Of a stretch of DNA of 64,000 nucleotides, positions 1 to 12,372 are shown in pieces. Numbering within the stretch: position 1 is the stretch's first letter; each line of letters begins with the position of its first letter. A program made the translations under genes and the position numbers. Source of the stretch: Bryopsis sp. KO-2023 (lineage: Eukaryota > Chlorophyta > Ulvophyceae > Bryopsidales > Bryopsidaceae). The DNA is taken from NCBI GenBank assembly GCA_030272585.1, contig BSYQ01000001.1:6324001-6388000 (forward strand). Direction: 5' to 3'. The notes under the pieces are model-generated. The model did no database searches, was not told where the DNA came from, and saw nothing but the letters and a program-made list of their open reading frames with translations.

Positions 1-116
1 CAAATCGTTGAGAACCCACCCATCTCCCAGTTTGCTACACCTATATTTCATGAGATCTATCCCCCCCCTTGGCCAACGAAAAATTCTTTCCTCCTTTTTT
101 TCCCTCTGTGGCCCCA
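1..116. other. 3' flank of the BLTP2 gene
   Basis: Sequence beyond the BLTP2 stop codon, expected to be its 3' untranslated region on the minus strand. I see no separate feature here. Confidence 0.5.
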
Positions 117-3100
117 TCATGGCTCCCCGAGCAACATCTTTTTGCCTTTCTGCTCGATTCGAGATTCCTCACTGATCACCATTGCATCGGCCGGGCATTC
201 CTCCTCTTGGCCACCATGGGAGGCTGTTTTCTTCCTCCTGCCCAACTCTCTGATGCGCTCCCTCACCCCTTTCCTCCGCCGTTCCTTTTCCCACTCTTCG
301 TCAGGTTCATACCTTCTGCCCAAAAACTGGGCCGCAGACTTCAATATCGACGTTATGACGTTCTTTTTGTATTTGTTGAGAATGTCTCGGAAATGGCCTT
401 GTACGTTGTTGTACTCGTTCATGCGCAGAATGATCTGCAGATTGGAAATGTGGAAGGGTCGGCCCTTGTAGGTGATCTGAGTCGACACCTTGTTGAACCG
501 GACATGCACGAAATGCACTTTTCGCCGTTTCGCGAGGCCCTTTTTCTTTCTCCTCCTCCTTTTGCCTTTGGCTTCTGGTTCCATGAGAGGCTCCAGGGGA
601 TCCCCCTCGGTTTCGGTAATACTTTTGGACAGGGATGACATTCTCGACATGCCAAACATGGAAGCCCCAGCATCCGATGTAGAAGTGCGAGTGTGGTGGT
701 GCCCTCCACCCGTTTCAACTGCATGTCACATCAAGGATCAAAAAAAAAAAAAAAAAGGTGGTAACTATATGATGATGGGTGGATTTTGGTGCCCAAACAC
801 GAAGCTGTCAAACAAGTTTGGCTTTCTATTCTCAGTTTTAATGAATTCTCAGGGTAAGACAGCATTGACACATCCTCTAATGAACCGTGCATTCAACACC
901 TAACAGAGGGCTCATGAAACAGAAACAGAAACAGAAACCAATTGTCTTCCAATCCGATTTCCATTTTAGCACAAACTCTCATAATAATAGTCGATTCTGC
1001 TGCTTACTCTTGGACACAGAAGGATCCACCCTGGTGTCGTCATCCATCTCCCCATCCGAGTCCGAATACGAACGATTATTGCTGCCCATCCTCCTGAGGT
1101 TGGTCCTCGTTTCAACGCCTCGAACGAAATCCTGCTGCTCTTTTTGCAGATCTCCTTCATCTCCCCCGAAGAAATATGCCGCCAAATCCCTCGCATTCTT
1201 TTCCGAAAACTGAAGAAACAGTGGATGGACCCAAACCTATCGAGAAAGCACCCCACAAAAACCAAGGTTCATTCATCATTTCTGCTTTCGGCCCGAAACA
1301 TAAATACCTCCTCGTCCCACACACACGGAAAAAAAAGGGAAAAGTGCGCAGATATGCTCCCTTACTTCGATGTGCTCATAGTAGACATGGGATGATGTCT
1401 GACAGCCTCTCACTGCCAAGCCACGCAGCATTTCTTCTTCGGAGCTCTCTGGATTTAAAACCGACAGGACGACACCTTGCTCCGGCTCCCCCACTCTGGC
1501 CGCATCCAGAAGCTGGATGCGATGGACAGAGACTTTCGACTCCCCAGAAAGATCCTTGTTTTGAGAACTGATTAAAGCAAGGAAAGAGAAAATGGTAATG
1601 TTATCAGTTTCATTACAGCGACACAAAAAAAAATGCAAAATGTGAAAATCAGGAATTAAAGCCCCCTCCCCTCCCCAACTGACGAGACGATTACAACACA
1701 GGATATTTGACCAGTTCTTGCGACTCCTACGCATGACAGCACACGGCATTACCTGTAGTATGTGACTCCCTGAATGTGAGCTTGCATGAAATCGGCCCCA
1801 TCTTTTTTCAGCCTCCACGACACTTGATCCACACCAAAACTCATCGTCATGGACTTGAACAACTTCTTATGCTTATTCGCCTCCTCGATTTCATTCCTGG
1901 TGACTGCCAGATGCTGTGCGCTTTTCACACAGCTTGTCCTTGCAATGCTGATCTGGAGAAGCAACCAAGCCATGAGCAATTTTTTTTTTTCTCTTACAGA
2001 TCACATCAAGCAACCTCAACACGATGATTGTGAGGTCATCAAATCCAGGGGAAAACTACCAACACAACGAAACCGGTAAAAAAACACAAAAAAACACAGC
2101 CATGATGATGGTTATTTTGAGCCACTCACTTGATCATCCAGCAGCAGCAACAGCAATGCCATTGCATTTTTCCCCAGGGCTGATGACTGCTGCTGTTTGA
2201 CTGAGCCGCTGAACGACTGAATGAATTGCACCATCTCGCTCTGTATGGTATCGCTCTCTTTGGAAGTAGCATCCCTCATCCGATTTGGAGCACCATCGTC
2301 GAACAGCATGGACCCCGAATTCTCGGCAAAACCTCCACCCGATGCACACCACACAGCATAAGCCTGCGAACAGAGGACACCAAATCAACTCACCCCCAAA
2401 GCACGAGATCAACCAAGGCGGTTGAATGGTTGAGTGGCTGCTGAGTGGTTTTGTATCCACATCTGGCTTTCCAAAGGCTTTTTTTCTTTTTTTTTTCTTT
2501 TTTTTTTCTTTTTTTTCTGTGGTGACTTCTCAGTCGAGTGTTTTACATCAGCCATTGGGCAAAACCAAAAGCGACTGCTACCAAAAGAACATCATCTGGA
2601 TCCACTGTTTTCATTTCAGGGGAGAAAAATGCCACTGATCTGTAACTTGTTTGCAAGAGAATATCTGGGATGGCTCAGCATTAGCCAAAATCCCCCAGGC
2701 ATCTTACCTCTTGCCTGCGAGCATTGAATTCGACATAGACTGCCCTGAGCATATCTTTTGCCTGGAGAATATCCTCGTTTGTGTCTTCAATTGCAGAACC
2801 AGTCGCCCCCAGAATAGTATCAAAAAGGAGTTTAATTTTTGGCAAGGGTGGTGTGGCCACGCTGTGCACAACATCCACCAACATATCGTACTGAGCAGAT
2901 TCCGTCACAGCCTCGATCATTGGAGATTGGAGTTTCAGCTCTTCTGCTGCCCGTCCCGGGTTCAGCACCTACCCCGGAAAACACACATATGATAAATTCA
3001 TTATGTCTGAAAGAAAAATTGCTGTAAGGGAAAAAAAACATTCAAAGATGTGAGTTTCACCTGCCCCATGACCAGCAGCTGCGCATCGGAGAGTTGGACT

Positions 3101-6100
3101 TTGAATGGTTTCACAATCCTGGTCAGAATGCCAGAGCTATCTTGTGGAATTTGCAGTCTGCCATCCAGCACCTCCAGCCAGCGCACAGGATTCAATGGAT
3201 CGATCGATGTGTCCATCGCATAACATTGAACCTAAATGTCCAAAAATGCAAAAAAAATGTGAGGAGAGAAAAAAAAAACAGCAATGCAGTCTTGTTTGAA
3301 ACTGGACATCAAGAGAGAAAATCGTTTTTTTTCCTGAATTTCACCCCACAAGGTGGCATAAAAATGGGCTTTCAAATCTTACATGATCCACATTCAAGCT
3401 CATCATGCGGACGTGGTGCGTTTGACTCAAATGTTCATGCAGCATTCCGCTGTCCAATGTCAGCAGCACAGCACCCTCCGAAATATCAGAAACCAGGCCT
3501 AACTGAACGTGCACGAATTCGAGCTCCAATATCATTTTCGAGTCGGGGGGTGGCTGATCGACAGACTGGCTGGAGAGGGGTATCTCGGGCTCCTCCACAG
3601 CGGCACTGCTGGAGGATTCTTGCTGAGCCAGCAGCTTTCGCAGCAGGGAGCTGTCCCGGGTTACTTTTGCTGTGGCATTAACAAATAATGTTACAGATAT
3701 GCCTGCAGGTACGTATACGTTTGCATCTTTGGTCGTTTTGTCCAAGTTCCTCTTTTGGACTGATGGATGTGTGTGGCCGGAAGAAACTAACGAATTTTAC
3801 AAAGCTTCTACTTGAGTGATCGACACAAGGCCCAAAACCACAAAAGGACAGCACTTGATTCTTGATTCCATGATGCCGATTCATCAGAAGTATTTTTAGA
3901 TCCATCCACACCTTGTGCAGGATCCTCTTTTTCCTTTTGTTTTTCTGTATCCTCCTTGGGCTTCTTTTCCTGACGCATATCGCTCTCTGTTTTTCGGGCG
4001 GCATCAGCCATTTCGGCAGACGCCGGCTTAGGGGGTCCAGTGAATGCAGCAAACATGTGCATGTACACCCCCAGCACCGCATTTCGAACCTCCACCGGCA
4101 TCAGCACTTTGACATCTTCGATCATGATTTTGAGAGGCCTGTTCACCAAAAAGCAAAAAAAATCCTCAAAACTCCAATTATAAGTCTTCCATCTTCTTTG
4201 CTCCTGCTTTGGTTCTGGAGGGTCAACATCGTCGATGTTTCAAACTACGATATTTTGAGGAATTTTTTACATCGACTTTCACCTACCTCTTTTTTTGGCC
4301 TCCTGGCAGTGTCACAGAGACGTCGGTTCGTCCACTGGGGTTACCACCCAATTGCCTCAGCCAAAAGCAAGACGCTGACATGATGTGGCCATCCACTCCT
4401 GAGGGTGGGGGAGTCGTTAGGTCCGGAGCTTGGTTCACAGATCTCGACGACTTTCTGTGCAGCAAGTGCAGCAGAAAGGAACTGTGCTGAGCTTCCGGCT
4501 GAGTCCTGAGAAAAATAACAAAAAGACTGCATTTCAACACCAGGAATACTCAAGGTGCAGCACTGTTTACAATGATCTTTCTCAAAAAACATTGCACACC
4601 TGTGGAGAAGAGGGTTCGTTGCGTGCTTATCTGGCAAGAAACCTTGGATTTGAAACGCTTCCACCTCGAGCTTCTCCATGTCAGGGGGTTGCCTCGCCCT
4701 GAACACACATACGTAATTGTCAAACATCAGTATCTCATAAAAGCAGAATTTATCTGCGGGTAGTCCAGTGAACTCCCAGCATCTGTACCTCAATCACTCA
4801 CCCCCGCACACGCCTCCACACCCCATCATCAAACTCTTTCCAGCGAACCTCAGTCACATCGATTCCTTTCCGAGCTTGCACCGCCCGCTCAATGTTCTTC
4901 ACGAATGCCCAAGTGCCAGCAACCCTCACGGATTCGCAACAAATCAACATGTCCGAAGAAGGGTCATCGGGTTCCAGCGTATGGTGCCGGATTTCCATAG
5001 CCCTGGACGTCACCGCAATTTCCAGCCTGTGAAGGAGATTCGGCATCTCTGGCCCCACCGAATTCTTTTTCTTTTTCTTGAAAAAATACGTCCCTCGTTT
5101 CCAGCAACCACGTACGTGTATGGGTGCATCTTCCATGAGCTTCACGAAAGCAACCAAAAACCGAATCTGCGGTTCACCTGTTTTCATAAACAATCCAATC
5201 CATGAACAATGCAGCACCCTTTTGTACGGCACTCTCCACACACAAACGGAGCTTTGCCAACCCCCCCCCCCCCCACACACACACATCATCATCCTCCGTG
5301 TCGAAATCGCCATCTTATTCAGTCCAGCAGCTTACCCAAAGTAACTTCTGGGACTTCTGCCACCCTGTTCGCCTCCCCTTCTGTGTCCAACTCTGCGTTG
5401 ATTCTCATCGTGTAGCCCTCCCCCACAAAATCCTTCGTCAAGTCCACAGGAGCCAACCGAATCCCGGGGTCTGGCTCAGTCACCATCGGATATGCATAGT
5501 GATCCAATGGGCTGCGGTTTTGCGGCATCAGCCAATCGAACCTGAAGTTGATGTTGGCGTCTGGAAGGTACCCCAGAGGAAGCTCCAAGAGGGCATCCTC
5601 AGGGGCACTCCTCAACCCTGACATGAACATGGTTATACGCATGCCGACAGCATGCAGGTTGACCGCTCCAGCCAAAACCTACAAATCAACACCCCCATCC
5701 AGGTCATTTTGAATTACCATCATTGGCATACAAGGGAACGCACTTTTTCACACCGATGCTTTGTTGATTCACTATTGTGCTTTACCTCAATGTCCAGTTC
5801 ATCGGCAGTGAGCTCGACTCTTTCGGACTGGATAGTCACGACTGGGTTGACTGTGGCACCCATGGCGGCCTGCATCTGGCGAATGCGAACCCTCATGCAC
5901 CCTCGCCAAGTGTTCCTCATCTTATCCCAAGGGTGGAGAGTCAGCCCAGTTTCTCGCAATGTGCCATCGCTGTTGACTCCAGACGGCGGTGTCAAACGAT
6001 TGAAGGCATTTGCCAACTGTAATCAAAAACCAAAAAAAAGAGTCAGATCGACTTGATCAAAACAAGGAACACGGTCAGGATACCTTCCATGTGAATATGC

Positions 6101-9100
6101 AAAACAAAAAGCCCCCACAGTCAGACAAAAATAGGCAGTCAGGGTCAGTAAGTCATGCATGCTATCAAGCGATATACTTGCCTGCGCCCAGATGGGTTCC
6201 AATCCAATGCTTGCTTGAGCCCGCATTCCATTCAGCGTAGCTTCTATTTTCGTGTAAGCCTTCATAGTCGGTCTGGCCCCCTTTATTGGGAGCTCCCGTG
6301 CGACACTGTGCCACCGCCCAACCTTGAAAATTTCTGCTTGTGTCTGAGGATGGTGTGTCATTTGACGGCCTCGCACGATCAATCCTTGAAACCCGATATC
6401 TGATATGTTTGCTGCGTGCTGAAACCAAACGCCATGATGTGAATAATCAACTTTTTTTTTTTGAGTAACAAGTGAAAATCGATGTGTATAGATTGGAACA
6501 TATCCTGGTGCTCCAGGGATCTATGATATGGAGGTTTCAACAAAGGGAAGCCAAATTCCTGACAGCCAGCAGTCCATTCTTTGACAAAAAGCAATTGCAA
6601 ACTTCCATGTGGAGTTTTTCTAAGCTCACCTCCCCACCGAAATGCGCCACAACGTTCGACAGCTTTGCATCGACGTACACTGGCTGAACCCTGGAGAACT
6701 CAACGTTGTCACTCGTGGGTTTGTCCAGTTCCCTGATGTTTTTCACGCTCGCCTCAAATACCTTCGGATGAGATTTCTCGCCAATCATTATGAGGGCATC
6801 CAGAGCCCCCGAGGCAACACTCATCCAAGCACCTCGATTGTGCAAATCTTCTTCACATTGAGCCTTGATGTACGTACATCGCTGCCGGTATTTACGGAAA
6901 AGCTCGTACATGATCTGCATTTGGATACGAAAAAAACCTAGATCAACAATCAGCATGCAGACATATACTAAAAAAAGAAATGTTTAACTAAATTGTTGAA
7001 TTGAACTCTGACCATAACTGTCCACTACCCTCAGGGATGCTTTGGCCACATGCAACATGCATGAACATGAATATGCAGCAATGTTATTAAAACCGTGGAA
7101 ACTGAACTACAAGTGTTGCACATACGAGAAAGCCACCCAGTCCCAGTTTCGAAGCAGGGTGAAAGAGGTGCTGTGACTGACTGAGTTCGATTTAATTGAC
7201 ATTCGCCTTCTTTCCTCACCCAGCATGTAGCTTCTTTGGCAGCGTATTCGCTGACATCATCCTTCGACACGTCCATTACGATCGTGTCGACCCCAGCTTT
7301 CCATGCCCTCTGCTGGACAACGAAAGATCTCAGCAGACGGCCATGAAGAGCCAGCCATGCCTCCATGGGGTGTGCCTCCAATTTAAAGGACATGTTCTGG
7401 GACTTGATGGCCACCTCCACAATATCGGGGGGTGACGATTTTTTCTTTGTCGGCTCGTTTCCCCTTGGAGGGGCCTTGCCCAAAGCAGTTTTCATCCGGG
7501 ACACGAATCCAACCACTACCTGATCTCAAAGAAAACGCAATGCTTAGAACTTGCCATCTTTCCATTCCAAAAAGAGACTTTGTGAAAAAAATTGCTTTTT
7601 TCGGGCCAGACACTGAGAGAGTCCACGTGTTTTTCAAACAAAAAGGGATAGGGTGTCACTCTACCTCTTTCACAGCCTCGACCCATAACTCCAGAAACAT
7701 TATCATTCGCCCAAAGTGCTGGTCGTGGGGCAACGTGACGCACACCGTGCCCATTTCGATATCCACAGCCAAAATGTTTAATTCCGGTGTGCCATCCGCA
7801 TGGGGCCCCTGCGCCCATCGCAGCAATCCCATCTCTTGCAGAGCATGCCTTCTTCTCGACTTGACAGCAGCTGGTCCAGAAGACAGACCCTTGCTTGACT
7901 GCATCACATCCTCCCCCTCAGTCGACGTCCTGGATTCAAGTTCAGCAACAGATCCAGGTGCTGACGAGGGTGTGGGCGTTGCATCTGGTGCCATGTTCGA
8001 TAGTTTCGTGGAAAGCGGACTTGGCTGGCTGAGATCCAGCCCCTCCATATCGACAACGATGTTTGGAGGGACCCCCTTCTCTCCACGACCCCTCAGGACG
8101 ATGCTACGTTTCAGCCGGGAATGGGACTTGGACTTCTCCTCCAGTTCCATGAGCGTGTAAGATGGCCGGACAGTCAGGTCGACAGCTTTGCATTCCACCA
8201 ACTCGGCATCGTTCATGAAGACACCCACTTGTTTGGCATACACCCGTGGATGCAGGTTTCGGGTGTCCGTGTTGGCTTCCAATATGACCACTGAAACGCG
8301 GTCCAGCTCCCCGATGCTTGCAGTGACAGTGAGGTCATGCACGCAGACAGTCACTGCAAAAGGTCGGCCAGTACTCTGAGGTTTCTTGGGAACATCAGGC
8401 AGGACAGATGGCACGGTCTCATCCCCAATGGAGGACAAGGACCGGTCCTTCTTTCCTAAAGCCAAGAACTGCTTCTTGAAGTCACCGATGTCGATCCCAA
8501 CTTGCAAGGCAAACAGAGCCATATCAATTTCAGCCATCGCCCTCCCATGATCACCGATGATCTGCATGCCCAAAGCACCCCCCCTGTCCTCCATCTTCAT
8601 TTGCAAACTTTCCAGAACCAACAAATTGACAGGCTTGTCCGTCGACTCCGCGCTTGGGTGGAAATGCACCACCAAATTCTTGACCGCGACTTGGCCTCCG
8701 CCCCAGTGTTGCCAAGGCTCCCCTTCCATGCTATCCAAGGACACCAGCATTGCTGAGCTTACGTCCGTGGCCACATTGGAGTGCTCAGTCAAGGGGCTGA
8801 CCGAGGTTTCATATCGAACCGAAAGGCCAACCAGTCTCGCCTTCCATCCCGAAGGCTTCATGGAGTATTGTCTCTGGAGTTTGTTCGGACTTGCTGGAGC
8901 TTTCGATTTCTTTCTTTTCGGCAAGGCTCCAGCCAATGGGCCCAGATTTTCCAGCGTCTTTTCACAAATGTCAAACCCTGCATAGACCGCCTTTGAACTG
9001 ATTTCAACATTCAGATCCTTCAGGAGAACGTCCCCCTCTGCCTCCACGTCGACTATGCTCGTTCTAATTCCATGAGGAAGAGTCACGGAAGACTCTATGG

Positions 9101-12100
9101 AGACCTCCCCCAGTCTGACGAGCTCGAAACAAGCCTTTGTCGCTGTTGATATTGAGCAGCCGTCGTCAATTGCCACTTTCAATACTCTCAGTCCCAGGTT
9201 CAAATCCACCTTCTGGTAATTTTCACCACATTCACGTTGCGGATTCATTTTTGCCTCCGCCCATATGGCCTCCAGAGATACCGACACAAGCGGGCGAGCT
9301 CCTCCACCCATCACATCAACCACAACAGCCCTGGACAGCTTAACTTGAACGTCCCAGGCCACATCGACTCGCCAAGCATCCCTGCCTTCTTCTTTCCTGT
9401 CCTGACCAGAATCCAAATCATTCGATGGATCTCCATCATGTTCGCTGCCCTTTGGCTCCTTACCGCCATTCTTTCCATCCGTGATTTCTGAAGCTACCAA
9501 CCCCACCTCCCCCCCAGCTCCAGAACATTCCGCTAGTTTCGAAAACAGAGCATCCGTTTCAGCGAGCAACGGATCCCGTGAAAATAGCTTTTTCTCGGGG
9601 TGATCTTCCCGCTTGACCGCAACACCCGGGTCATCTTCTTCCAGGGGCTTGCCGTCCTCCACCTCCGTCACAGCCTCTGTTTCTTGAGGTTGCTTACTTG
9701 CCTCCAAGAATCTTTCCTTCCACAACTCCCCAAGCTCCAATCCTGATTTTGCCACCTTCCACACCTCGTCGTTTTGCATGGTCACAGATATCCCTTGGAC
9801 ATCAAGCACCCCGGCAGAGTCAAGAGCAACACATTTCAAAGATTCTTCCTTTTCCTTGAGTTTCGCCACCAAATCCGCACAGATCTTTGGTAGACCAATG
9901 TCGATGGCACTCATCCCTTCTGAACCCCCGGCAGAAACCCCCACTGGCCCGACGGAGACCTTCACTTGGAGCTCTTCCCGGGAACTGTGCTTCTGGGAGG
10001 TGATGGTCAACTTTTCCAGAGCCACCCCAGCATGCATGGGCACCGGCATTACAATCCCACGAGTTTCCACCCCTATCTTGGAAATCGTCACGCCAACCTG
10101 ATGCAGGAAGAAACCAAAACGACTGAATTTCATGCATCATCGGAGGTCGACAAGTGAGATTTTTTTAAGAAGAAAAAAGCGCCCTCTTTCTTAAAAAAAA
10201 AGGATGGCAAAAACTCACCTCACCAGGGATCAGCTCCATGAGCTTGTCGGGCGTGAGTTTTGTTGAAGTTTTTCTTTTTTTGTCTAGAACTGGCGTTGGG
10301 AGTCTGGTGCTCTTGGCTGAGGACTCCACAACCTTTATTCCCAGTTGGAAGAGCGCCTCGGATAACACCACAGCGATGTCATTTAGCTCCAGGTGGACAG
10401 AATCGATCCTTGGGAAGGAGCCCCTGCACACACAATCGGCAAAATAGAAATCCTGTTGCCCTGCTCATCGAACCACAGCCCTTTCCCATATTTCAGAGCT
10501 GGAACTGCTACCGATGCCATCAGAAAAATGCCTGAGAATATCTAACCACTGCACTCACTGCTTGACAGCGACCGCCACCGTTAATGCAACTTCTGAAACA
10601 ACCACGGGGGTGAGCTCCTCCAGGGATGTGTCTGTTACAAAAACAAACCCCCTCAACTAAAAAAAAAAGAACGCTTCAAGCGGAAAGAATTTTTGACAGA
10701 CATGGGCGAAGCCTGAACATGTGTAGAAAAAAAGCATCAGTCCACACCTCACCTGAGGTACCCTCTTTGTCGCCAGAAATAAAAGTCACCTTCACTTCAG
10801 GAATTTTTAGAGCAGCTTTGAGCTCATTTTTGTCCGATTTGAATAACAGCGCAAGTCCGGGGACTGTAACGATCACGCCCAAATCCTAGGAAGGCAACCA
10901 AGACACCCTCAATTTCACCAAAATAGTTATTATTGTTATTATTTCATGAAAAAAAATGCCAGTATGTCTCAGCTGTCGCATGTCTACAACAACACATTTT
11001 TGTTATGTCAATGTATCACACTTTGTTTTGGAGTGGACTTCAACAAGGTGGTTGAGGCAAAAAAAAAGTTTCGAGGTAAGGGAAAAAATCGAAAAGAAAA
11101 ATTCCCATACCACTCGTTTTCTTTTTCCCCCTCCGATCGAAGGCATATCCATTTCACACCTCCAAACGAATTTGGATATCGTAAATCATCAACGGGATCC
11201 TTGGTAAAATTCCCAACAAACATCGTGCGATCGCTCCGGCCACCCAAGGATTCATGCCTCGTTTTTCCCGAGCTGATTTTTTCGTTTTTTTTCCGGCATC
11301 CTGTGCTTTTGTGTTTTTTTGCGTGTTTTCCAAAGCTTGCAAAGTGACCGAGGGGCCCCCCAGATACACCGGAAATAGCCCATCTCGAAACCAGGATTCA
11401 AAGGTTTTCCCCCAGGTGACATCCCGGAAGAGCCGTAAATCTTTGAAAGCTAGCCGTGAAAGAGGCCCCTGGACAGCATGCATTTCGTTATCGCCCGATT
11501 GATTAACCATTAAATTTTGAGTGAATTTTTATTTTTTTTCAACGATTCCAAACAAACAACCAATTTTATTTTTACTCTGTTTTGTGGAGATGCGGTTTTC
11601 CTATTACAATGTGTGTTTTTTCTTTCTTTTGGTTTCGTCACACTCTAGGCTGCATATTTGGTCTCGATTTTAAAATTAAAATGTTTGTAAACAAGTGCCG
11701 TTGGCAAAATTGAATGATGAATTTCCACCAAAGCGTTGTCCTTGTGCCACCGATCAATGGCAGCAGAAGGTGCAATTCATTTTTATTTTATTTTATTTTT
11801 TTTTTGGGGGGGAAAGAGCAACAGTGGCTGGCATCATCTCAAAATGATCAACATCCTGCATCAACGGCGGTCGCCCGCCCCCGAAATCGATCCCAACCCC
11901 ACCCTCCCACGCCACCTTACTCATGTACAATATCGTTTTAGTGTGCACCCACCTTGTCGAGACTCAGCCCGAAACCAGTAAACCTCAGCAGCGAAAAGGG
12001 GTCCACGCAGAGAACGGCTCCCTTACGTTTCGCAAGCAGAACAGCAGCCAACGACACAATCCTGAAAACCCGATACAACCCAGTTTACAGCTTCCGTTTT

Positions 12101-12226
12101 TGAAGTGAGGGTGAACCAGTGAAGGTTTTGCTGCAAAGTTTCAGCAGCTTTTCTTGGGTACCTCCCGGAGAGGAGAGTCGCCACGGAAACGACACAGCAG
12201 AGCACTATCCATCCTATGAGCGCCAT
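117..12226 (-). CDS. BLTP2: BLTP2/SABRE/Hobbit-family bridge-like lipid transfer protein (multi-exon)
   Basis: Very large protein of the BLTP2 family (plant SABRE/KIP, fly Hobbit, yeast Fmp27). Members form a hydrophobic groove that moves lipids between the ER and plasma membrane or other membranes. I start it at the ATG at 12226-12224, which opens an N-terminal membrane anchor (MALIGWIVLCCVV...), typical of the family. Exons by splice and frame: 12226-12162, 12061-11951, 11468-about 11160, about 10888-10750, 10633-10560, 10425-10219, then one uninterrupted exon of about 2.4 kb (about 10101-7668), then smaller exons at about 7.5-7.2, 6.9-6.6, 6.4-6.2, 6.0-5.8, 5.7-5.3, 5.2-4.8 kb and on to the stop at 117. 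Family hallmarks seen: the HPWDKMRNTWRG segment (about 5.93 kb) and the conserved C-terminus with ITYKGRPFHISNLQI followed by KKNVITSILKSAAQFLG (about 0.5-0.35 kb). The tail is rich in Lys/Arg. Small exons between 1 and 5 kb are only roughly placed; total length is over 2,000 residues. Family assignment is firm. Confidence 0.88.
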
Positions 12227-12372
12227 CGTGAAGCGCTGCTCGCGCCACTCTGATCTAGATTTCTGCTGCTGGGGGGAGAGGAAGAGAAAGGAGTGATGCA
12301 GCTGAGTGGGGAGTGACAGTGCCAGTACCCCCACAATCGAATCAGGTGCGTCATTGACGGACTGGCGCCTGG
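12227..12372. promoter_or_regulatory. Divergent promoter/5'UTR region between BLTP2 and the WD40 gene
   Basis: Only about 150 bp separate the BLTP2 start (minus) from the first possible ATG of the WD40 gene (plus), so the two transcripts probably share a bidirectional promoter. The 5' leader of BLTP2 must overlap the first coding exon of the WD40 gene if its transcription start is further upstream. No specific element is recognised. Confidence 0.45.
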
